This document shows, one piece after another, positions 1 to 6,617 of a stretch of 9,816 nt of DNA. The DNA is taken from positions 1 to 9,816 of the forward strand of contig CAADTZ010000033.1 in NCBI GenBank assembly GCA_900752015.1, written 5' to 3'. The translations under genes were made by a program, and so were the position numbers. The notes under the pieces are model-generated. The model did no database searches. It saw nothing but the letters and a program-made list of their open reading frames with translations, and was not told the DNA's origin. Position 1 is the stretch's first letter. Each line of letters begins with the position of its first letter. The DNA is from an uncultured Collinsella sp. (GTDB lineage Bacteria; Actinomycetota; Coriobacteriia; Coriobacteriales; Coriobacteriaceae).

Positions 1-1430
1 CGGGCATCCAGATGCTCGGCATCCCGAGTATGGAGGTCATGGAGTCGCGCGGGCGCATTCGCTGTGCTATGCGCTCTGCCGGATTCGAGATCCCGCGCTC
101 GGGCATTACGGTCAATCTGGCACCTGGCGATATTCGCAAGACCGGTAGCGGCTTTGATCTTCCCATCGCCATCGCGGTATTGGCGGCCGATGGTCAGATT
201 CCCCGCGACAACCTCGATCGTTGTCTTATCGCCGGTGAGCTTGGCTTGGACGGTACGGTGCTTCCCGTCAAGGGCGAGGTGGCGTTTCAGTTATTGGCGC
301 GTGATTTGGGGCTGTCTTTTATCGCCGGCAGATCAGACCAGCATGTGCCACTCGCGGGCGTGGATTGCGGATTCATAGATCATTTGTCTCAGCTTGCCCA
401 TGGCATGGGCGATGCCGCGCGGCATTATCTGGATTCCGAGGGTGTGGAGGCTACTTTTGAGCCCGAACTCGACTATGCCGACGTGCTGGGGCAGGAGGTT
501 GCCAAACGCGGCATGGCACTGGCGGCAGCGGGTGAGCTCGGTTTGCTTATGATCGGGTCCCCGGGATCGGGCAAGACGATGCTTGCGCGCCGTATGACTG
601 GCATTCTGCCTGAGCTTTCCGTTGAGGATCAGCAGGAGGCACTGTGCATCCATTCGGTCTTGGGCGAGAACATCGATGGCTTATTGGCAGGTCATCGGCC
701 GTTTCGAAGCCCCCATCACAGTATTTCGACCGCAGGCCTTATCGGCGGCGGGCGCCCGGTGCACCCGGGTGAGATTAGCCTTGCTCATGGCGGCGTGCTC
801 TTTTTGGACGAGCTTGCCGAGTTTCCCACGGGTGTGCTGCAGACGCTGCGTCAGCCCATCGAACGCGGCTATGTGAGGATCGTACGCGTCGACGGGGCCT
901 TTACCTTCCCGTCGCGCTTTCAGCTGCTCGCTGCGAGCAATCCCTGCCCCTGCGGCTTTTTGGGCGACCGCGAGGTGCCGTGCCGCTGCTCGGCATCGAT
1001 GGTCGAGCGCTATCGGGCAAAGCTGCGCGGTCCTTTGGCCGACCGTATCGACATGATGATCGATGTGACCCGTCCCGACCCCCAAGTGATTATCGAGGGT
1101 GCGGAGGGTATGTCGTCGGCCGAGTTACGTGACTACGTTGTGCGCGGTCGCGCCTTTCGCGCTTGGCGCGAATCCCGTATGGACGATGCGGATGCCGAGG
1201 CCGAGGATGACGAGACGCGGTCCATTGACGGTGTCGTTTCGACCTTTGAGCTCGATGATGCTGCCGAGAAATGCGTACTCGGTCTGTCCAAACGCACACA
1301 TCTCACAGGGCGTGGCATCGTGCGCCTGGTGCGTATCGCGCGCACGATCGCAGATGTCGCCGAGAGCGAGCAAGTGACGCAGGACCACGTGCTCGAGGCG
1401 GCGATGTACCAGGGAAGGAGGGACCAATGA
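1..1430 (+). CDS. comM: ComM/YifB family AAA+ ATPase (Mg-chelatase-like), 5' partial
   Basis: The frame is open from base 3 and ends at TGA 1428-1430, giving 475 visible residues. The family is usually about 500 residues, so roughly the first 30 are missing and the ATG at 12 is internal. In order there is an N-terminal Lon-protease-like fold (conserved ITVNLAP and FDLPIA stretches near the window start), then an AAA+ domain. Walker A GSPGSGKT is at visible residues 185-192 (555-578) and Walker B GGVLFLDE at 263-270 (789-812). The family Cys cluster NPCPCG starts at residue 313, and PLADRID carries the conserved Arg 348. The C-terminal helical domain follows an acidic stretch rich in D and E at about 1180-1220. 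ComM proteins are hexameric branch-migration helicases that extend recombination of imported single-stranded DNA in natural transformation; the older Mg-chelatase label reflects fold only. The stop overlaps the dprA start, so the two are probably co-translated. Family assignment is very secure; a competence role here is inferred. Confidence 0.95.
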   Translation, partial: GIQMLGIPSMEVMESRGRIRCAMRSAGFEIPRSGITVNLAPGDIRKTGSGFDLPIAIAVLAADGQIPRDNLDRCLIAGELGLDGTVLPVKGEVAFQLLARDLGLSFIAGRSDQHVPLAGVDCGFIDHLSQLAHGMGDAARHYLDSEGVEATFEPELDYADVLGQEVAKRGMALAAAGELGLLMIGSPGSGKTMLARRMTGILPELSVEDQQEALCIHSVLGENIDGLLAGHRPFRSPHHSISTAGLIGGGRPVHPGEISLAHGGVLFLDELAEFPTGVLQTLRQPIERGYVRIVRVDGAFTFPSRFQLLAASNPCPCGFLGDREVPCRCSASMVERYRAKLRGPLADRIDMMIDVTRPDPQVIIEGAEGMSSAELRDYVVRGRAFRAWRESRMDDADAEAEDDETRSIDGVVSTFELDDAAEKCVLGLSKRTHLTGRGIVRLVRIARTIADVAESEQVTQDHVLEAAMYQGRRDQ

Positions 1431-2362
1431 TGGCCGAGGGGACCTTCGAGCTGCATCCAGGTGACGCGTTGTATCCCGAGACCGTTTTGGATCTTTCTGA
1501 TGTACCTCAGACGCTCTATGTGCGCGGCAACCCCGAGGCGCTTTCGACGCCCGCGCTCTCCATCATCGGCGCGCGAAAGGCCTCGCCGTATGGTCTTGCC
1601 GTGGCAGAGCTTGCGGCAAAGGTGGCTGTCGAGGCGGGAGTGACGGTTGTTTCGGGCGGCGCGGTCGGTTGTGACCAGGCCTCGGGTTGGGCTGCGGTCA
1701 ACGCCGGCGGCAAACACGTCGTGGTGCTGGGGACGGGCGCCGACGTGGTCTACCCGCGTTCGAGTGCGGGGCTTATTACTCGCACGCTCGATACGGGTGG
1801 CGCGGTCGTGTCGATCTCTCCGTGGGGCATAGGTCCGCGCAAGTTTGCCTTTCCGCGCCGCAATCGCGTGATCGCGGCCCTGTCGCAAGCCCTCTTTGTA
1901 TCCGAAGCGGGTATGCCTTCCGGGACGTTTTCTACAGCCGAGGCTGCTATGGATTTGGGGCGCGAACTTCTTGCCGTGCCGGGGTCGATCCTATCGCCCG
2001 AGTCGCGTGGCACGAATTACCTCATTGCAAACGGTGCCTGCTGCATCATCGACGAGGAATCTATCGAGATGGCAATCTCACGCATCTACGGCACCCTGCG
2101 CTACTCGCGTCCCGATGCGCCCGGTATCGCCGATCTGGACCCCACGCAGCAGACCGTGATGCATGCGCTCATCGCCTCGCCGCTCAAGGTCGACGACATC
2201 GCGGCGCTCGTCTCGCTCGATGCCGTCGGCGTGCTCAAGCTCCTAGGGTCGCTCGAGCTCGAGGGCCTCATCGAGCGCATGATGGATGGAAGGTATGCGC
2301 CCTCCAAGTTTGGCCTTCACGCCCAGACGCCCTTCGGTCACAATGGAAAACGTGTCAATTAG
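1427..2362 (+). CDS. dprA: DNA processing protein DprA (Smf family)
   Basis: 311 residues from ATG 1427, which overlaps the comM stop. A second in-frame ATG at 1430 is nearly as good: AGGAGG at 1416-1421 lies 5 bases before the first and 8 before the second. DprA binds imported single-stranded DNA and loads RecA on it during transformation. The Rossmann-like DNA-binding domain is clear: SIIGARK at residues 45-51, VVSGGAVGCDQ at 74-84, VLGTGADVVYP at 100-110, FPRRNRVIAALS at 142-153, then VPG and GTNYLI further on. A winged-helix-like region fills roughly the last 60 residues (from about base 2150). No N-terminal SAM-like domain is visible, consistent with the modest length. The usual SGSLITA-type stretch reads SGTFSTA (165-171), a mild deviation. 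Only 14 bases separate it from trmFO. Confidence 0.96.
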   Translation: MMAEGTFELHPGDALYPETVLDLSDVPQTLYVRGNPEALSTPALSIIGARKASPYGLAVAELAAKVAVEAGVTVVSGGAVGCDQASGWAAVNAGGKHVVVLGTGADVVYPRSSAGLITRTLDTGGAVVSISPWGIGPRKFAFPRRNRVIAALSQALFVSEAGMPSGTFSTAEAAMDLGRELLAVPGSILSPESRGTNYLIANGACCIIDEESIEMAISRIYGTLRYSRPDAPGIADLDPTQQTVMHALIASPLKVDDIAALVSLDAVGVLKLLGSLELEGLIERMMDGRYAPSKFGLHAQTPFGHNGKRVN

Positions 2363-2376
2363 AAAGGTGTTTGCAG

Positions 2377-3714
2377 ATGCAGTTCGATCAGGTGACAGTT
2401 ATCGGTGGCGGTCTGGCGGGTTCGGAATGCGCGATCCAGCTGGCAGACCGTGGTTTTGCCGTAAAGCTGTGCGAGATGCGCCCCCAGGTGAGCTCCCCGG
2501 CCCACCATACCGACCATCTTGCCGAGCTCGTCTGCTCCAATTCGTTTAAATCGACCCGTCCGGACTCTGCGGCGGGCTTGTTGAAGGCCGAGCTTGAGCG
2601 TATGGGCTCAGTCTTGCTCGATTGTGCCCATCGCGCGGCCGTTCCCGCCGGCGGCGCCCTAGCGGTCGACCGCGTCAAGTTTTCCGAGCTTGTCGAGGCC
2701 GAGGTTGCCTCCCGCCCCAATATCGAGATTGTTCACGGCGAGGTCACGCAGATTCCCGAGGGCCATGTGATCATTGCCGCCGGCCCCCTATGCTCGCCCG
2801 CGCTGAGCGAGGAGGTCATGAGGCTCGTCGGCGGCGATGCCCTTGCGTTCTTCGATGCCGCGGCGCCGATCGTCGATGCCTCCACGCTCGATATGGACGT
2901 GCTGTTCTCGCAGTCGCGCTACGAGGAGCAGGGGAGCGGCGACTATCTCAATGCTCCGCTCAATAAGGAGGAGTACGAGGCCTTTATCGAGGCGCTCACC
3001 ACCGCCGATCGTGTGGTACTCAAGGACTTTGAGGGTGGCGACCTGTTCCAGGCCTGCCAGCCTGCCGAGGAGGTCGCCCGCACCGGCAAGGATGCCATTC
3101 GCTTTGGCGCCATGAAGCCCGTCGGCCTGACCGATCCGCGTACCGGACGTCGCCCCTGGGCGGCGATTCAGCTGCGCGCCGAGAACAAGGAGAAGACCGC
3201 CTATAACCTGGTGGGCTTCCAGACCAACCTGACTTTTGGCGAGCAGAAGCGCGTCTTCCACATGGTGCCCGGTCTGGAGAATGCCGAATTCTTCCGCTTT
3301 GGCGTCATGCACCGCAACACCTTTGTCGATGCCCCGCATGTGCTCGATGGCACCTTTGCCGTGCCCGGTACGAGCGTGCGCCTTGCCGGTCAGATCACCG
3401 GCACCGAAGGCTATATGGAGGCGGTGGCGTCCGGTCTGCTCGCTGCGCTCAACACCTATGCCGAGTCAATCGAGGCGGAGCCCGTTGAGCTACCGCGCGT
3501 GGGCGCCCTGGGCGCGCTCGTGGGCTATGCGACCGATCCGGCTACGGTGGGCTATCAGCCCATGCACGTCAACTTTGGCTTGGTGCCGCCGCTCGAGGAC
3601 GGCAAGCGCCGTAGCAAGCGCGATCGCTACCAGGCCTACGCCGACCGCGCGATCGAAGCCCTTGACGCTTACCTGGCCACGCGTTCCGACTTATTTGGAG
3701 GCGAACGGTCATAG
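2377..3714 (+). CDS. trmFO: Methylenetetrahydrofolate-tRNA-(uracil-5-)-methyltransferase TrmFO
   Basis: 445 residues from ATG 2377; AAAGGTG at 2363-2369 is the likely ribosome site, 7 bases away. TrmFO is a cytosolic flavoprotein that makes 5-methyluridine at tRNA position 54, using methylenetetrahydrofolate as carbon donor and reduced FAD. The N-terminal FAD Rossmann motif GGGLAG is at residues 10-15. Two cysteines sit where the Bacillus enzyme has its key pair: Cys53 in ELVCSNSFKS and Cys227 in FQACQP (Bacillus Cys53 and Cys226). The family stretches GAMKPVGL and VGFQTNLTFGEQ follow. The paralogue GidA/MnmG is much longer, about 620 residues, so TrmFO fits. Long upstream in-frame extension into dprA is a shadow. 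The TAG stop at 3712-3714 touches the start region of xerC. Trm enzymes of this type are typical of Bacillota and uncommon in classical Actinobacteria, which helps the taxonomic guess. Confidence 0.96.
   Translation: MQFDQVTVIGGGLAGSECAIQLADRGFAVKLCEMRPQVSSPAHHTDHLAELVCSNSFKSTRPDSAAGLLKAELERMGSVLLDCAHRAAVPAGGALAVDRVKFSELVEAEVASRPNIEIVHGEVTQIPEGHVIIAAGPLCSPALSEEVMRLVGGDALAFFDAAAPIVDASTLDMDVLFSQSRYEEQGSGDYLNAPLNKEEYEAFIEALTTADRVVLKDFEGGDLFQACQPAEEVARTGKDAIRFGAMKPVGLTDPRTGRRPWAAIQLRAENKEKTAYNLVGFQTNLTFGEQKRVFHMVPGLENAEFFRFGVMHRNTFVDAPHVLDGTFAVPGTSVRLAGQITGTEGYMEAVASGLLAALNTYAESIEAEPVELPRVGALGALVGYATDPATVGYQPMHVNFGLVPPLEDGKRRSKRDRYQAYADRAIEALDAYLATRSDLFGGERS
3697..3713 (+). promoter_or_regulatory. 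xerC ribosome binding site with non-canonical start (GTC or ATA)
   Basis: GGAGG at 3697-3701 lies inside the end of trmFO and is well placed for a xerC start. The in-frame codons after it are CGA, ACG, GTC (3708) and ATA (3711), with none of ATG, GTG or TTG. GTC is 6 bases and ATA 9 bases from the GGAGG. The Shine-Dalgarno position therefore argues that translation begins here despite the codon. A single change of C3710 to G would create GTG overlapping a TGA, an ordinary GTGA start-stop junction. Confidence 0.55.
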
Positions 3715-4631
3715 CCTTTGACCTTTACGATACCGTTGACTCGTTTATCGCTTATATCGCGCGTGTCGAGGGGCTGTCTCCCCATACGGTAACGGCCTAC
3801 GCCTCGCGGCTGGAGCGCTTTGCGGCCTGGTGCGAGCGAACGGGTACTGACGCGCGTGCCGCCGACGTGCGCACCGTTCGCTCATATTTGGCCGAGCTCT
3901 CTCATGACCATATGGCCCCTCGCACCCTTTCGGCGCATCTGTCGGCAATCCGGTCGCTGTATCGTTGGATGGCTGCCGAGGGGATTGTCGAGGGCGATGC
4001 GGTCTCGGCGATCGCATCGCCCAAGTTGCCGCGCGACCTGCCGGGCGTCCTTACGACCCAGCAGGTCGAGGCGCTGCTCAAGACGCCTGATACCTCGACG
4101 CCCGCGGGACTGCGCGATGCGGCGATGCTCGAGCTGCTCTATGCCTCGGGTGCCCGCATCTCGGAGCTTGCCGCGCTTAACGTGGAATCCATCGCTTGGT
4201 CGGAACGCGTGGTTCGCCTTTGGGGCAAGGGAAGCAAGGAGCGTATCGTGCCTCTGTACCGTCGGGCGCTCGAGGCGGCCCGACGCTATGTCGAGCAGGG
4301 GAGGCCGGAGTTGCTCGCCCAGGCAAAGCGCCGCGACGCCGCAGCCGGTCTGCATCCGCTGTTTATTTCCGCGCGCGGCAATCGCATGAGTGCCGCTATG
4401 CTCAGACGACGGTTCCATATGCTGGCGACGCTCGCCGGCATCCCCACCGACATTGCCCCGCATGCGATGCGCCATACCTTTGCGACCGATCTGCTCGAGG
4501 GTGGCGCGGATCTGCGCTCGGTTCAAGAGCTGCTGGGCCACGCGAGCCTGTCCACGACGCAAATCTACACGCATCTTACGCCCGATCGGCTTAAGCGTGC
4601 CGTTGCTCAAGCTCATCCCCGTGGCGAATAG
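3711..4631 (+). CDS. xerC: Tyrosine recombinase XerC (Xer site-specific recombinase)
   Basis: A tyrosine recombinase of about 306 residues if counted from ATA 3711; the frame is open back to a TGA at 3663. Xer recombinases resolve chromosome dimers at dif. All six catalytic positions are present: Arg149 (4155), Lys173 (4227), His251 (4461), Arg254 (4470), His277 (4539) and the nucleophile Tyr286 (4566). Arg149 and Lys173 are within one residue of their places in Escherichia coli XerC/XerD, which supports a start near 3711. The N-terminal core-binding domain begins with DSFIAYIARVEGLSPHTV, typical of Xer. The first standard start codon is GTG 3867, which would give 254 residues, remove half of this domain and has no Shine-Dalgarno; I reject it. 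XerC rather than XerD is inferred from the trmFO and rpsB neighbourhood. The gene may be poorly initiated, or C3710 may be a sequence error. Confidence 0.85.
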   Translation: MAFDLYDTVDSFIAYIARVEGLSPHTVTAYASRLERFAAWCERTGTDARAADVRTVRSYLAELSHDHMAPRTLSAHLSAIRSLYRWMAAEGIVEGDAVSAIASPKLPRDLPGVLTTQQVEALLKTPDTSTPAGLRDAAMLELLYASGARISELAALNVESIAWSERVVRLWGKGSKERIVPLYRRALEAARRYVEQGRPELLAQAKRRDAAAGLHPLFISARGNRMSAAMLRRRFHMLATLAGIPTDIAPHAMRHTFATDLLEGGADLRSVQELLGHASLSTTQIYTHLTPDRLKRAVAQAHPRGE

Positions 4632-4653
4632 CCTTTCGCGCCCCGGGGGTCGA

Positions 4654-4676
4654 CGCACATTCAGGTGTGTGGTTTT
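4654..4676 (+). terminator. Weak possible intrinsic terminator after xerC
   Basis: CGCACA (4654-4659) can pair with TGTGTG (4666-4671), a 6-bp stem with one G-T pair and a 6-base loop, followed by G and TTTT (4673-4676). It starts 22 bases after the xerC stop. The stem is short and the T-run brief, so termination would be partial at best. Confidence 0.3.
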
Positions 4677-4685
4677 GATTGCGGG

Positions 4686-4714
4686 TTGGCAGGAAGAGGC
4701 AATCCTGCTATCAT
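4686..4714 (+). promoter_or_regulatory. Sigma-70-type promoter for rpsB-tsf
   Basis: TTGGCA (4686-4691) and TATCAT (4709-4714) are separated by exactly 17 bases, each hexamer one or two bases from consensus. A transcript would start near 4720-4722, about 135 bases before the rpsB ATG. This is the best promoter match in the 224-base gap and suits a highly expressed ribosomal operon. It is a sequence match only. Confidence 0.6.
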
Positions 4715-4720
4715 TCATCG

Positions 4721-4855
4721 GGTTGCTTCACGGCAACAGGTTTTTATCACGCACGCGCGGCTACTTCATACCGTGGTGCCCGGGCTTTGGTAGCACATGT
4801 CCGGGTTGGTTTTGGAGGATGACCCCGCGCGGAGGCAAACCACAGGAGGTTTAAC
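4721..4855 (+). promoter_or_regulatory. Structured 5' leader of rpsB mRNA (possible S2 autoregulation site)
   Basis: The predicted leader can fold into nested elements. A long-range stem pairs CGCGCGG (4754-4760) with CCGCGCG (4825-4831), 7 perfect base pairs. Inside it CCCGGGC (4779-4785) pairs with GTCCGGG (4799-4805), 7 pairs with one G-U and a 13-base loop. The Shine-Dalgarno AGGAGGT (4844-4850) lies 13 bases beyond the long stem and 5 before the ATG. In Escherichia coli the rpsB-tsf operon is repressed by S2 binding its own leader; that this leader does the same is inference from position and fold only. Confidence 0.4.
4722..4745 (+). other. Hairpin plus T-run at predicted rpsB transcript 5' end
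   Basis: GTTGC (4722-4726) pairs with GCAAC (4733-4737) around a 6-base loop, followed by AGG and TTTTT (4741-4745). It begins almost exactly at the predicted transcript start. It could be a weak terminator for read-through from xerC, or a 5'-end hairpin that protects the rpsB mRNA. The short stem and the 3-base gap before the T-run make strong termination unlikely. Confidence 0.35.
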
Positions 4856-5584
4856 ATGGCTACCAAGATTAATATCCGCACCCTGCTCGAGGCCGGCTGC
4901 CACTTCGGCCACCAGACCCGTCGCTGGAACCCCAAGATGAAGCCGTTCATCTTCGGTGAGCGCAACGGCATCTACATCCTCGACCTCAAGCAGACCATCC
5001 TTGACGCCGACCAGGCCTACACCTTCGTCAAGAACGTTGCCAAGGGCGGCAACGTGCTGTTCGTCGGCACCAAGAAGCAGGCTCAGGAGGCCGTCAAGAA
5101 CGCTGCTGAGCGCGCCAACATGCCTTACATCAACCAGCGTTGGCTCGGCGGTATGCTGACCAACTTCGTCACCATCCGCTCCCGCATCAACCGCATGGAG
5201 GAGCTCGAGGCCATGGTCGAGGACGGCCGCATGGCAGTGCTCCCCAAGAAGGAGCAGGCAGTGCTCGGCAAGGAGCTCACTAAGCTCCAGACCAACCTCG
5301 GTGGCGCCCGCGACATGAAGGGTCTGCCCCAGGCCCTGTTCGTCATCGACACCAAGCGCGAGGAGAACGCCATCAAGGAGGCCCAGCGCCTGAACATCCC
5401 CGTCGTCGCTCTGATCGACACCAACTCCGATCCCGACGAGGTCGAGTACGGCATCCCCTGCAACGATGACGCTATCTCCGCTGTCACCCTTATGTGCGAG
5501 CTCATGGCTGACGCCTGCCTCGCTGGCTCTGGTAAGGAGCAGGTCTCCGAGGCCGAGATGGCCGCTGAGCCCAAGGCCGAGTAA
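4856..5584 (+). CDS. rpsB: 30S ribosomal protein S2
   Basis: 242 residues from ATG 4856, with a near-ideal AGGAGGT at 4844-4850. S2 sits on the back of the 30S subunit between head and body and is needed for S1 docking in bacteria that have S1. The family hallmarks are clear: LLEAGCHFGHQTRRWNPKMK near the N-terminus, FIFGERNGIYILDL after it, then FVGTKKQAQ, QRWLGGMLTNF and IPVVALIDTNSDPDEVEYGIPCNDDA. The acidic C-terminal tail (after about residue 228) is variable in the family. Codon use is strongly biased to C-ending codons and AAG for lysine, more than in comM-xerC, as expected for high expression. It forms the first gene of an rpsB-tsf unit, 45 bases before tsf with no terminator between. 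Confidence 0.98.
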   Translation: MATKINIRTLLEAGCHFGHQTRRWNPKMKPFIFGERNGIYILDLKQTILDADQAYTFVKNVAKGGNVLFVGTKKQAQEAVKNAAERANMPYINQRWLGGMLTNFVTIRSRINRMEELEAMVEDGRMAVLPKKEQAVLGKELTKLQTNLGGARDMKGLPQALFVIDTKREENAIKEAQRLNIPVVALIDTNSDPDEVEYGIPCNDDAISAVTLMCELMADACLAGSGKEQVSEAEMAAEPKAE

Positions 5585-5629
5585 ATCAGTCTTAGTTAAT
5601 TCTTTTTCATCTCTTTGAAAGGAACCACA

Positions 5630-6499
5630 ATGGCCCAGATTACCGCCGCTATGGTCAAGCAGCTCCGCGAGATGACCGACTCCCCGATGATGGAGTGCAA
5701 GAAGGCTCTCGTCGAGGCTGACGGCGACATGGACGCCGCTGTCGACGTTCTGCGTAAGAACGGCCTTGCCAAGGCTGCCAAGAAGGCTGGCCGTGAGACC
5801 AACGAGGGCGCTGTCGCCGCGTTCGTCTCCGAGGATGGCAAGACCGGCGCTCTGCTCGAGCTCTCCTGCGAGACCGACTTCGTTGGCTCTAACGCCAAGT
5901 TCACCGGCTTTGCTTCCAAGGTCGCTGAGGTTGTCGCTACCACCGAGCCTGCTGACGTCGACGCTCTGCTCGAGAAGCCGATGGGCGAGGAGACCGTTTC
6001 CTCCGAGCTCACCGAGATGATTCACATCATGGGCGAGAACATGAAGATCTCCCGCTTCGCTGCCCGCAAGGCTGAGAACGGCGCGCTCGCTTCTTACATC
6101 CACATGGGTGGTAAGATCGGCGTCCTCGTCGAGTTCGCCTTCGAGAAGGCTGAGACCGCTCAGGCTGAATCCTTCAAGACCTTCGCTCACGACGTTGCCC
6201 TTCAGGTTGCCGCTGTCGCCCCGATCTGCGCTACCCGCGATCAGGTTCCGGCCGAGACCGTCGAGCACGAGAAGCAGATCTACATGGCTCAGGCTGCCGA
6301 GTCCGGCAAGCCCGAGGCCATTCAGGAGAAGATGGCTGTCGGCCGTCTGGAGAAGTTCTACAAGCAGTCCGTGCTCACCGAGCAGGAGTTCATCAAGGAC
6401 AGCTCCCTCACCATCAAGAAGTACGCAGAGCAGGTCTCCAAGGAGCTCGGCGACACCATTACCGTCGTTGCCTTTGACCGTCTGGTCCGTGGCGAGTAA
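5630..6499 (+). CDS. tsf: Translation elongation factor Ts
   Basis: 289 residues from ATG 5630; GAAAGGA at 5617-5623 is 6 bases upstream. A TTG at 5615 is in frame but precedes this ribosome site, so it is rejected. EF-Ts is the cytosolic guanine-nucleotide exchange factor that releases GDP from EF-Tu. The N-terminal UBA-like domain carries TDSPMMECKKAL at residues 16-27, and the core has SCETDFV at 79-85, the TDFV being the stretch that contacts EF-Tu. Length is close to the Escherichia coli protein (283). Codon bias matches rpsB. A strong terminator 24 bases after the stop ends the rpsB-tsf transcript. Confidence 0.98.
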   Translation: MAQITAAMVKQLREMTDSPMMECKKALVEADGDMDAAVDVLRKNGLAKAAKKAGRETNEGAVAAFVSEDGKTGALLELSCETDFVGSNAKFTGFASKVAEVVATTEPADVDALLEKPMGEETVSSELTEMIHIMGENMKISRFAARKAENGALASYIHMGGKIGVLVEFAFEKAETAQAESFKTFAHDVALQVAAVAPICATRDQVPAETVEHEKQIYMAQAAESGKPEAIQEKMAVGRLEKFYKQSVLTEQEFIKDSSLTIKKYAEQVSKELGDTITVVAFDRLVRGE

Positions 6500-6522
6500 A
6501 TAAGCTCTTGTAGCTGGTAATG

Positions 6523-6557
6523 AGCAGGCTGTGGGTTTTACTCACAGCCTGCTTTTT
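6523..6557 (+). terminator. Strong intrinsic terminator of rpsB-tsf
   Basis: AGCAGGCTGTG (6523-6533) pairs perfectly with CACAGCCTGCT (6543-6553), an 11-bp GC-rich stem with a 9-base gap, followed at once by a T-run to 6557. There is no matching T-run on the other strand, so it acts on the + strand only. It separates rpsB-tsf from the pyrH operon. Confidence 0.93.
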
Positions 6558-6560
6558 CAT

Positions 6561-6576
6561 GGCTCTTCTTAGAGCC
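6561..6576 (+). repeat. Perfect inverted repeat in the pyrH promoter spacer
   Basis: GGCTCT (6561-6566) and AGAGCC (6571-6576) form a perfect 6-bp inverted repeat around TCTT. It lies 3 bases after the tsf terminator T-run and ends 5 bases before the predicted pyrH -10 hexamer. It could be a regulator binding site or a minor second terminator hairpin (followed by TTT). No known regulator motif is recognised. Confidence 0.45.
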
Positions 6577-6578
6577 TT

Positions 6579-6587
6579 TGATAGAAT
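6579..6587 (+). promoter_or_regulatory. Extended -10 promoter for pyrH operon
   Basis: TGATAGAAT at 6579-6587 matches an extended -10 element (TGn followed by TAGAAT, one base from TATAAT). No good -35 hexamer sits 16-18 bases upstream, which extended -10 promoters tolerate. The start would be near 6594, about 24 bases before the pyrH TTG. Its place just after a terminator supports a real promoter. Confidence 0.5.
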
Positions 6588-6617
6588 GTTGAGAGTTCAA
6601 TCTAAAGGAGGATCGCT

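Noticed and set aside
790..970. T-runs in comM (near 801 and 957) as internal terminators
   Set aside because: No perfect GC-rich stem precedes either run.
1271..1426. Upstream extension of dprA into comM
   Set aside because: The sequence is a shadow of comM, and a strong AGGAGG sits just before ATG 1427.
1687..2376. In-frame upstream extension of trmFO through dprA
   Set aside because: Arg/Ala/Cys-rich out-of-frame reading of dprA. The TrmFO family start, FAD motif position and ribosome site all fit ATG 2377.
3867..4631. xerC starting at GTG 3867
   Set aside because: It would delete half the core-binding domain, has no Shine-Dalgarno, and the codons before it clearly encode Xer sequence.
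4819..4854. Eleven-codon leader peptide ending 1 base before rpsB
   Set aside because: The GGAGG abuts its ATG with no spacer, and the peptide has no pattern suggesting a stalling leader. Its frame is probably chance.
5615..5629. TTG start giving tsf five extra residues
   Set aside because: The TTG overlaps the ribosome site that serves ATG 5630, and EF-Ts proteins begin at the Met-Ala there.
5675..5710. Pro19 in the EF-Ts N-terminal motif as an unusual change
   Set aside because: APMMECKKAL-type forms are known from other bacteria, so Pro at this place is ordinary.
4766..6268. Long minus-strand open frame (500 residues) opposite rpsB and tsf
   Set aside because: It runs exactly against two highly expressed genes whose biased codons (AAG, CTC, GAG) rarely give stops on the other strand. 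The product is a low-complexity Leu/Gly/Asp/Val-rich string with no family resemblance.
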